A stretch of 6,296 bases of DNA from a candidate division NPL-UPA2 bacterium (GTDB lineage Bacteria > NPL-UPA2 > JAGMAN01): contig JAJOKU010000013.1 in NCBI GenBank assembly GCA_021129695.1, positions 1 through 6,296 of the forward strand, written 5' to 3'. Below are positions 1 to 5,919 of the stretch, piece after piece (the stretch's first letter is position 1; every line of letters starts with the position of its first letter). Below the pieces are notes generated by a model, which was not told the origin of the DNA, ran no database searches, and was given only the letters and a program-made list of their open reading frames with translations. The translations under genes and the position numbers were made by a program.

Positions 1-621
<621 letters not shown>

Positions 622-628
622 CTACATC

Positions 629-637
629 CACCTCCTT
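629..637 (-). promoter_or_regulatory. Strong ribosome binding site of groEL
   Basis: The minus strand reads AAGGAGGTG, a nine-base match to the 16S rRNA anti-Shine-Dalgarno sequence, 7 nt before the ATG at 621 and directly after the groES stop. It fixes the groEL start and predicts high translation. Confidence 0.85.
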
Positions 638-638
638 C

Positions 639-926
639 CTACTTAATAATTGCCATGATATCATCCTCACGCATTATCAGGTATTCTTCTCCGTCAATCT
701 TCACCTCCGTTCCACCGTACTTAGCGAAGAGAACCTTATCCCCGACCTTCAGCTCCAGTGGCATGAGCTTTCCCTCATCATTTCTCTTTCCTGGTCCTAC
801 TGCCTTTATCTCACCTTTCTGTGGTTTCTCCTTGGCTGTGTCGGGGATAATGATCCCTCCTTTCTTCACTTCCTCTTCCTCAAACTGCTTCACCAGGATC
901 CTATCTCCTAATGGCTTTATTTCCAT
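639..926 (-). CDS. groES: Co-chaperonin GroES (10 kDa, Hsp10)
   Basis: Lid of the GroEL chamber, a cytoplasmic heptamer that caps the ring during folding. The 95-residue product has the usual family length and opens with the hallmark [14 protein letters not shown]. The mobile loop that contacts GroEL is at about 16-32 ([17 protein letters not shown]), with the conserved GGIIIPD hydrophobic edge. It is followed by [14 protein letters not shown], then [36 protein letters not shown], the typical C-terminal beta-barrel half. The ATG at 926 lies inside the 3' end of the radical SAM gene (10-bp overlap, different frame) behind a nine-base Shine-Dalgarno site, and groEL follows after 17 bp. No CIRCE inverted repeat (TTAGCACTC-N9-GAGTGCTAA) is visible upstream, and there is no room for a private promoter outside the preceding gene. 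It therefore probably depends on the operon promoter at 2922-2937, unless a promoter lies within the radical SAM gene. Confidence 0.98.
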   Translation of the reverse strand: MEIKPLGDRILVKQFEEEEVKKGGIIIPDTAKEKPQKGEIKAVGPGKRNDEGKLMPLELKVGDKVLFAKYGGTEVKIDGEEYLIMREDDIMAIIK

Positions 927-2476
927 CTTTCACACCTCCTTCTCCTTTCTGTTTTACCTCCATCAAGGCCAAATTCCCTCTTTATTGCCAACCTTCTGTT
1001 CTCTGCATCAGCTAAATATCTGTACTCTTGACTCCACTCATCCAGGCCCTTCATTACTTCAGCGTCAGCCACCATAGCTGGCTCTCCATCAGTCTCCCTC
1101 AAATCAAATTCCTCATAATCCTGGCGCAGCAATTCAGGGTGGTGAATGAGCATACAGGGCCCGAGGGGATTATCAAATCTACGCTCCCTGATTTTCCTGA
1201 AATAATCCGAATTCAATATATCAACAAGGCTCCTCTCCTTAATATTGTTCCCCGGGGCACTGTAGTGGGCAAAGACACAGGGCTCAACATCTCCTCCTGG
1301 GGTAATGTGGAAGTAGTTCCTTCCACCAGCAATGCAGACGCTTTCCCCGCTCAGATAGCCATCCGTCCAGAAATCGGTGACGAGATAACCTTTACTTCTC
1401 AGCTCCTTAACAAACCTTCCCCTCTCATCGGTCTGCTGCGGTGCTGGCATGAGGCTCATATCCGGATTTCGCCCGGTGGGAATGTAGTTGAATATCCAGC
1501 CGTACCAGCAGCCCTGTTCATCCATCCAATATTGAATAAAGTCCTTGCCCGTTTCCTCATCCCTGACCCGCCCAAGGAGAACATCGTGATTATTCCTGAC
1601 AGCGGTGAATGAGAAACCATAAAAAATTCCATTTTCCCTGAGCAGATTCATTGCCTTAAGAATCTTATCGTGGACGCCTTTTCCCCTTCTGGCTTCAGTC
1701 TCCCGCCGGAAACCCTCAACGCTAATGGCGGCCGTGATATTTCCCAGCTCAGCCATCTCCTTAGCCAGGTCCTCATCTATGAAGGTGGCATTAGTATAAA
1801 AGAGGAAGTAGATATCGTTGTGTTTCCTGACCATCCTTAACATATCATCCTTCCTGAGGAAAGGTTCCCCACCGGAGACGGTGACAAAATAGATTCCGAT
1901 ATCCTTACCCTGGTTTAAGATATCATCTATGGTCTCATTATTCAAGCCCTTATTCCTATCATACATGTAAGCATAACAACCGGTGCACTTCAAATTGCAG
2001 GCCATGGTGGGACTGATCACGAAAAGGGCGGGAGGGGGGTAACCATACTTTTTCTCAAACTCCCTCTTCTTCAGAGTAGCAACCTCCATATTATTAATGA
2101 TTAGGTTGTTGACGATGGCTTTCCTCACCTTGGGATTGAGTTTGAGGAAGCCCTCTTCTATAACTCCAAAGAGGATACTGAGGAACTCAAGCCTCTGCTG
2201 GTACTGGACAGCATTAATTCTGCCCTTGGCAAGGGAGCATCGCTGCCTATTCTCCATGCTGCGCTTAGCTAAGTTCATTAAGCCCTTCAGGCATGATTGA
2301 GAAGTGTGATTCAGCAGTTTTGAAACCGGATCAGTGCCATCTACACTATAGGGCAGTCTGGCTACACCATTGGCTATATGTTTAGTGGCTGCCGTCTTCA
2401 TCCTCGGCAGGAGTTCAGGGAACTCAAGAGCACTGGGAAAATATTCTGAAACGCGGTTGATAATCTTTGGACTCAT
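917..2476 (-). CDS. Radical SAM protein with partial SPASM/twitch-like C-terminal region
   Basis: Predicted cytoplasmic iron-sulfur enzyme of 519 residues that would cleave S-adenosylmethionine to start a radical reaction; the substrate is unknown. Residues 1-148 form an alpha-helical-looking N-terminal region of no recognised family. The radical SAM core starts near 150: [10 protein letters not shown] (Cys160, Cys164, Cys167) is the CX3CX2C cluster motif and SGGEPFLR (201-208) the SAM-binding GGE motif, followed by YTNAT (227-231) and ISVEG (251-255). The C-terminal part has Cys381-X13-Gly-X4-Cys400, which fits the start of a SPASM domain, and then Cys441 in [16 protein letters not shown]. 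The CX2CX5CX3C block of full SPASM domains is absent, so any auxiliary cluster must be simpler. The ATG at 2476 has AGGAGGG 7 nt upstream, 43 bp after the receiver gene; the 3' end overlaps groES. It resembles uncharacterised COG0535-type proteins. No precursor peptide or partner maturase is next to it on this strand. Confidence 0.9.
   Translation of the reverse strand: MSPKIINRVSEYFPSALEFPELLPRMKTAATKHIANGVARLPYSVDGTDPVSKLLNHTSQSCLKGLMNLAKRSMENRQRCSLAKGRINAVQYQQRLEFLSILFGVIEEGFLKLNPKVRKAIVNNLIINNMEVATLKKREFEKKYGYPPPALFVISPTMACNLKCTGCYAYMYDRNKGLNNETIDDILNQGKDIGIYFVTVSGGEPFLRKDDMLRMVRKHNDIYFLFYTNATFIDEDLAKEMAELGNITAAISVEGFRRETEARRGKGVHDKILKAMNLLRENGIFYGFSFTAVRNNHDVLLGRVRDEETGKDFIQYWMDEQGCWYGWIFNYIPTGRNPDMSLMPAPQQTDERGRFVKELRSKGYLVTDFWTDGYLSGESVCIAGGRNYFHITPGGDVEPCVFAHYSAPGNNIKERSLVDILNSDYFRKIRERRFDNPLGPCMLIHHPELLRQDYEEFDLRETDGEPAMVADAEVMKGLDEWSQEYRYLADAENRRLAIKREFGLDGGKTERRRRCERWK
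933..941 (-). promoter_or_regulatory. Strong ribosome binding site of groES
   Basis: AAGGAGGTG on the minus strand, 6 nt before the groES ATG and lying wholly within the last codons of the radical SAM gene. The same nine bases precede groEL, so both chaperonin subunits should be translated strongly from the shared message. Confidence 0.85.
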
Positions 2477-2483
2477 CTCACTT

Positions 2484-2490
2484 CCCTCCT
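2484..2490 (-). promoter_or_regulatory. Ribosome binding site of the radical SAM gene
   Basis: AGGAGGG on the minus strand, 7 nt before the ATG at 2476. It supports that start over later in-frame ATG codons. Confidence 0.7.
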
Positions 2491-2519
2491 GACTCTTTGG
2501 TCATTGTTTATATCCCGGC

Positions 2520-2897
2520 CTATTTCTTTTCTTCATCCCTTTTCAGGATGCTGGAGATCTCCTCCAGGAGAGCATCAATATCTATTGGTTTGGGGAAGAA
2601 GGACCTGGCTCCTTCTTGCAGGAGCTCAAGTTTCATTTCCTTGGAGGCGTAAGCTGAGATAGCAATAACGGGGAGACCCGGCCTCCTCCCCTGGAGCCGC
2701 CTCAGCACTGACAACCCAGTCATGTCAGGCATGTTGAGGTCAAGAATAACCAGGTCTGCCCCGCCCTCCTCCAGGGCGGTTACTGCCCGGTGCCCATCCG
2801 AGGCGGTATTAACAGTATAGCCCTGTTGGCTAAGCAGGTCAGTGAGGGACCTTCTGGTATCTTCCTCGTCGTCCACAATCAAGATAGAATTGCCCAT
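2520..2897 (-). CDS. Stand-alone receiver-domain response regulator (CheY/Spo0F-like)
   Basis: A 125-residue protein made only of a phosphoacceptor receiver domain. It shows the acidic pair Asp9/Asp10 (ILIVDDEED), the phosphorylation site Asp53 (LVILDLNMPDMTG), Ser81 where Thr or Ser is usual (VIAISAY), and Lys103 in the FPKPID motif. A charged tail of about 15 residues (ILKRDEEKK) follows; there is no DNA-binding or enzymatic output domain. Such proteins act by binding a partner when phosphorylated, as phosphorelay intermediates, or as phosphate sinks. It is the first gene after the sigma-54 promoter and has AGGAGG 6 nt before its ATG. A natural phosphodonor would be the histidine kinase encoded at 4508-5881, but this is inferred from proximity only. 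The partner could equally be encoded elsewhere. Confidence 0.92.
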   Translation of the reverse strand: MGNSILIVDDEEDTRRSLTDLLSQQGYTVNTASDGHRAVTALEEGGADLVILDLNMPDMTGLSVLRRLQGRRPGLPVIAISAYASKEMKLELLQEGARSFFPKPIDIDALLEEISSILKRDEEKK

Positions 2898-2903
2898 TAT
2901 GCC

Positions 2904-2909
2904 CCTCCT
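2904..2909 (-). promoter_or_regulatory. Ribosome binding site of the receiver gene, in a very short leader
   Basis: AGGAGG on the minus strand, 6 nt before the ATG at 2897. If the sigma-54 promoter starts transcription near 2911, the leader is only about 14 nt and this site begins about 2 nt from the 5' end. Confidence 0.75.
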
Positions 2910-2921
2910 GCCGGGTTTATA

Positions 2922-2937
2922 TGCAAAATATGTGCCA
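2922..2937 (-). promoter_or_regulatory. Sigma-54 (RpoN) -24/-12 promoter for the receiver-radical SAM-groESL operon
   Basis: The minus strand reads TGGCAC (2937-2932), five bases ATATT, then TTGCA (2926-2922). This matches the sigma-54 consensus TGGCAC-N5-TTGCW at every conserved position, with the invariant GG and GC separated by the required 10 bp. The predicted transcription start is near 2911, just upstream of the Shine-Dalgarno site of the receiver gene at 2897. The motif is in the only sizeable gap of the window and points toward the operon. An NtrC-family activator, the obligate partner of this promoter class, is encoded immediately upstream at 3156-4511. Assignment as a promoter rests on motif quality and position; which activator uses it is inferred. 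Confidence 0.85.
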
Positions 2938-3031
2938 AGTAGAAGCCAGGCTCCCTAACTTCTTTATTCCCTGATACTTAATAAGGTGATGACTGAGGAG
3001 AGCTATGAATAAGGAGGGTTTATCCAGGCAA

Positions 3032-3044
3032 TATCAAGCAATTT
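3032..3044 (+). promoter_or_regulatory. Possible IHF/HU-type DNA-bending site
   Basis: TATCAAGCAATTT fits the IHF consensus WATCAA-N4-TTR at all but the last base. It lies about 120-135 bp upstream of the predicted start site, between the promoter and the 20-bp repeats, where IHF commonly bends DNA at sigma-54 promoters. The motif is degenerate and a chance match in AT-rich DNA is possible. Confidence 0.3.
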
Positions 3045-3070
3045 TGGGAAAGATTGGCACAGGAAGCTTG

Positions 3071-3110
3071 ACAGAGGGTAGCAGACTGGGACAGAAGGTA
3101 ACAGTTAGGG
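3071..3110. repeat. Tandem 20-bp imperfect direct repeat, candidate enhancer (activator-binding) sites
   Basis: Two adjacent units, 3071-3090 and 3091-3110, agree at 15 of 20 positions. Both have the form ACAGA-R-GGTA-R-CAG-N3-GGG. Their 20-bp period is close to two helical turns, so bound proteins would sit on the same DNA face. The second unit includes most of the palindrome TAACAGTTA (3099-3107). The repeats lie about 160-200 bp upstream of the predicted sigma-54 start, a typical distance for NtrC-family binding sites, and directly beyond the end of the activator gene. The repetition is visible; the binding role is inferred. Confidence 0.5.
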
Positions 3111-3155
3111 CGAATAAGGTAAATTAATGCGGGTTAACTGTGTAATTTTGGGATA

Positions 3156-4511
3156 CTATTTTAGGTGATACTCCTTAATCTTCCGAATCAGGGTCTTGCG
3201 GCTGATTCCCAGGGAGCGAGCAGCACGGGTTCTATTCCCCTGGAAATAAGTGAGGGTCTTTCGGATTGTCTCCTTGATAACCTTATCCAGGGAAGAACCC
3301 AATTTTAGGGCCAGATAGTTCTCGGCCGGCTTAAGGCCTCTTATATGAGGAGGCAGGTCTTCCATGGATATCTCCTGCCTCTTCAAGGTGATGATAACGC
3401 CCTCAATCAAGTTCCTTAGCTCCCTAACATTACCAGGCCAGGAGTAATCCATCAACTTATCAATTGCCTCCCGGGAGATGGTCTTGACCCTTCTATTATG
3501 TTCCTTAGAGAATTCGGCAATGAATTTGCTAACCAGAAGCGGAATGTCTTCTTTCCTCTGCCTGAGCGGAGGAACATTGATGGTGGCCACATTCAACCTG
3601 TAATAAAGGTCTTCACGAAAAGACTTATCCTGGACAGCTTTCTTCAGGTCCTTATTTGTGGCTGCTATCAGTCGGACATTCAGTTTTATGGTCTCCGAAC
3701 CACCAACTCGGACAAGTTCTCTTTCCTCTAAAACACGTAGTAACTTGAGCTGGATGGCAGTGGTCACCTCACCAATCTCATCAATGAAAAGTGTCCCTCC
3801 CTGAGCCGCTTCAATTCTCCCTATACGCCGTCCAATGGCTCCGGTAAAAGCTCCCTTCTCATGTCCGAAGAGCTCACTCTCTATAACCCCCTCAGAGAGG
3901 GCAGAACAGTCTAAGGCGATGAAAGGTTTATTCCTGCGAGGGCTATTCTGGTGGATGGCCTTAGCAATAAGCTCCTTCCCCGTGCCACTCTCTCCGCAGA
4001 TGAGGACAGTGCTCTTAGTAGGGGCAATCTGGGCAATCTTATCGTAGATAGCTTCCATCTCCCTTGTCTTTCCAATGAGGTTTTCAAAACCATACTTCTT
4101 ATTTAGAAGCTGACGCAGTTGAATATTCTCAATGCTTAAGTTCTGCCTCTCCCGGGCCTTCTCAATGAGCTGTTCCAGCTCATCCATGTTTATCGGCTTG
4201 GTCAGGTAATCATAGGCACCTGCCTTCATGGCATTGACAGCTGAGCTGATATCACCGTAGCCGGTAATCATTATCACTGCCGTTTCGGGCCTTTTCTCCC
4301 TGGCTGCCTCGAGAAGTTCCATGCCATCTATTCCTGGCATCTTGAGGTCGGTTATAACTACACTCACTTCTTCATCCTGGATGATATCCAGAGCAGTAGC
4401 CCCCTTTCGAGTCCCTATTACCCTGTAACCATCCAGCTCCAGGGCCTGAACTATAGATTCCAGGTCATCCTTTACATCGTCAACGACCAAGACTGTCATT
4501 CCCTTTTTCAA
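3156..4511 (-). CDS. Sigma-54-dependent response regulator, NtrC/ZraR/AtoC type
   Basis: Bacterial enhancer-binding protein of 451 residues that, when phosphorylated, hydrolyses ATP to open sigma-54 promoters. The receiver domain (about 5-120) has Asp11/Asp12, phosphoacceptor Asp55 (VVITDLKMPG), Thr83 and Lys105 (YLTKPI). A linker leads to the AAA+ domain (about 145-372): Walker A GESGTGKE (173-180), the sigma-54-contacting GAFTGA loop (220-225, intact), Walker B LFIDEIGE (241-248), FREDLYYRLNV (298-308) with the arginine-finger region, and WPGNVREL (358-365). A Fis-type helix-turn-helix closes the protein (about 408-451, GNRTRAARSLGISRKTLIRKI). The start is TTG at 4511, overlapping the kinase stop as TTGA; GAGGAGGG sits just upstream, at proper distance for this TTG and too far for the ATG four codons later. 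It forms a pair with the kinase and is the best candidate to activate the promoter at 2922-2937. Confidence 0.95.
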   Translation of the reverse strand: MKKGMTVLVVDDVKDDLESIVQALELDGYRVIGTRKGATALDIIQDEEVSVVITDLKMPGIDGMELLEAAREKRPETAVIMITGYGDISSAVNAMKAGAYDYLTKPINMDELEQLIEKARERQNLSIENIQLRQLLNKKYGFENLIGKTREMEAIYDKIAQIAPTKSTVLICGESGTGKELIAKAIHQNSPRRNKPFIALDCSALSEGVIESELFGHEKGAFTGAIGRRIGRIEAAQGGTLFIDEIGEVTTAIQLKLLRVLEERELVRVGGSETIKLNVRLIAATNKDLKKAVQDKSFREDLYYRLNVATINVPPLRQRKEDIPLLVSKFIAEFSKEHNRRVKTISREAIDKLMDYSWPGNVRELRNLIEGVIITLKRQEISMEDLPPHIRGLKPAENYLALKLGSSLDKVIKETIRKTLTYFQGNRTRAARSLGISRKTLIRKIKEYHLK

Positions 4512-5881
4512 CTGACCCTCCTCAAAGGTTTTGCTGACACCGGGAGAGAAATGGTAACTGTCGTTCCCTCCCCCTTCCTACTCTTCACTTCAATGGTGCC
4601 ACCATGGTCATGAACCGTGCGACGGACGATGGGAAGCCCAAGCCCGGTTCCCCCATCCTTAGTAGAATAGAAGATATCAAATATTTTCTGGCACTCTTCT
4701 TCCGAAAGTCCACAGCCGGTATCGCTCAGCTCTATCCGAACCTGGCTGTCCACCCTCGTTGAGCTCACTGAAAGTGTCCCACCATGAGGCATAGCCTGGA
4801 TAGCATTCAGGGCGATATTGAAAATAGCCTCCCTCATCCGGGTTCGGTCAATCCTGACTGATAGAAGGTTCTCATCTAAATTTTCAATTACCTGGATACC
4901 GTTCCTCTTAGCATCTCCGTGCAGGAACTCCAGGACATCCCTCAATATGGTGTTAGGGTTGGTCTCCTCCAGCTTCAGCTCCCCTGGCTTTCCAAAGCGG
5001 AGGAACTCTTTTAGCATTCCGGTCAGCCTCTCCATCTGCCCGGATAGCCTTTCGGTCAGATTGCGCAGGGCAGTCTTTGAGGCTTTATGCGGTTCTTCCA
5101 GCTCCCTCTGCAGGGTTCTCATATCCACGGTCATCACATTGAGGGGACTGCGCAGCTCATGAACCAGCCCGCTGGAAAGAAGGCCGACATAGGCAAGGCG
5201 GTCTTCCTCAGATGCCTTTCGCTCTAAGATCCTCTGCCTCTTCAGGACACGCCAGAGCCCTACCATAGCTAAGGAGAGAAAAATTGTGCACAAGGCAGAT
5301 GCAATGGCAATTTTAAGGAAGATAGCCCTGGTAGCAATGCTGATGCGCTCGGCGATCTTGCGGTGGGAAAAACCCAGATGGACCGAGCCAGCCACCTCCC
5401 CTTCTACATAAATTGGCAAAGAGACATCGTACACCCTTACCTGCCTGCCATTTTTCAGAACGTTATCTTCTCTGAGGACAGGAGTAGTGCTTATGCCCTC
5501 ACCCCCTGAGATATCAAAGCTGAACTTTCCTCTCTCGGGCATGCTATGTATGATTACCTCTCCCTTGCTGTCCAGGACCAGGCCATAGAGAAGCTCCTCA
5601 TCCTCAGCAATGATGGAGTCCATTAGCGAGCGGAGCCTGTCTGCGTATGGGCGAACCCCTGACAGGTGCTGGAGGCCCTCCCGGGAGACAATTTCCTCCA
5701 CCAGGGCATGCAACCCCCTGGCCACACCCTCTCCCTTAAGGAGGGCCCTTCGCTTCATCTCCTCGGAGATACCGCTCACCACCAGACGGAAAGAAATCGA
5801 GATCACGCTGGCAGTCAGAAGGCAGAAGGTGGCAACGATGATAATTATCCGCAGCCTCGATCTGTATTTCCTAACCATCAC
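4508..5881 (-). CDS. Membrane-bound sensor histidine kinase (NtrB/ZraS-like) with extracytoplasmic Cache-like sensor
   Basis: Sensor kinase of 457 residues. A first membrane segment (about 10-33) is followed by an extracytoplasmic region of some 150 residues, whose YGLVLDSKGEVIIHS and YDVSLPIYVEGEVAGSVHLG parts resemble a single-Cache/PDC fold. The second membrane segment is at about 186-211. Only about 18 residues separate it from the dimerisation domain, so there is no clear HAMP or PAS domain. The phosphoacceptor is His241 in GLVHELRSPLNVM. The ATP-binding domain shows the N box (REAIFNIALNAIQAM, Asn355/Asn359), G1 (DTGCG, 387-391), F box (FDIF, 401-404), G2 (GTGLGLP, 411-417) and G3 (GEGTT, 437-441), so it should be active. 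The start is either GTG at 5881 or the next codon, ATG at 5878; an in-frame stop lies just upstream. No good Shine-Dalgarno site is visible, so expression may depend on coupling to tsaB 38 bp upstream. It overlaps the activator gene and is its probable partner; the signal is unknown. Confidence 0.94.
   Translation of the reverse strand: MMVRKYRSRLRIIIIVATFCLLTASVISISFRLVVSGISEEMKRRALLKGEGVARGLHALVEEIVSREGLQHLSGVRPYADRLRSLMDSIIAEDEELLYGLVLDSKGEVIIHSMPERGKFSFDISGGEGISTTPVLREDNVLKNGRQVRVYDVSLPIYVEGEVAGSVHLGFSHRKIAERISIATRAIFLKIAIASALCTIFLSLAMVGLWRVLKRQRILERKASEEDRLAYVGLLSSGLVHELRSPLNVMTVDMRTLQRELEEPHKASKTALRNLTERLSGQMERLTGMLKEFLRFGKPGELKLEETNPNTILRDVLEFLHGDAKRNGIQVIENLDENLLSVRIDRTRMREAIFNIALNAIQAMPHGGTLSVSSTRVDSQVRIELSDTGCGLSEEECQKIFDIFYSTKDGGTGLGLPIVRRTVHDHGGTIEVKSRKGEGTTVTISLPVSAKPLRRVS
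4516..4523 (-). promoter_or_regulatory. Ribosome binding site that selects the TTG start of the activator gene
   Basis: GAGGAGGG on the minus strand lies within the last codons of the kinase gene. Its GGAGG core is 5 nt from the TTG at 4511 but 17 nt from the in-frame ATG at 4499, which favours TTG and the 4-bp TTGA overlap with the kinase stop. Confidence 0.7.
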
Positions 5882-5919
5882 GAAAACTTAGGGAAACATC
5901 GGCTTTGGGCCTAAACGCA

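Larger units (their letters stand above)
2898..3155. other. Intergenic regulatory region between the activator gene and the sigma-54-driven operon
   Basis: This 258-bp stretch is the longest non-coding segment of the window. Reading toward the operon it holds a 7-bp dyad (TAACTGT at 3135-3141 and ACAGTTA at 3101-3107), a tandem 20-bp imperfect repeat (3071-3110), an IHF-like site (3032-3044), the -24/-12 promoter (2922-2937) and a Shine-Dalgarno site (2904-2909). The order enhancer, bending site, promoter is the usual layout of sigma-54 control regions. A ten-base direct repeat AATTTTGGGA occurs at 3040-3049 and 3144-3153. No GC-rich hairpin followed by a T-run was seen after the activator gene, so read-through from the upstream genes into the operon is possible. 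A 40-codon reading frame on the plus strand (3005-3127) is treated under findings. Confidence 0.7.

Noticed and set aside
927..1010. Search for a CIRCE element or private promoter just before groES
   Set aside because: No TTAGCACTC/GAGTGCTAA arms and no good -24/-12 pair were found; TTGGCAA about 60 bp upstream lacks the matching TTGC.
1028..1612. Long open frame on the plus strand (194 codons)
   Set aside because: It is the antisense shadow of the radical SAM gene, whose minus-strand frame carries the CX3CX2C and GGE motifs; the plus-strand translation shows no family features.
2478..2504. Eight-residue mini-frame (MTKESGGK) just before the radical SAM gene
   Set aside because: It has no ribosome binding site of its own and simply spans the Shine-Dalgarno region of the real gene; too short to support as a leader peptide.
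3052..3072. A second TGGCAC on the plus strand, resembling a sigma-54 promoter
   Set aside because: The following TTG is two bases too far and no GC is present at the -12 position; no supported gene lies downstream on that strand.
3101..3141. Inverted repeat ACAGTTA...TAACTGT as a terminator of the activator gene
   Set aside because: The arms are only 7 bp, AT-rich and separated by 27 bases, with no T-run after them; a protein-binding dyad or chance is more likely.
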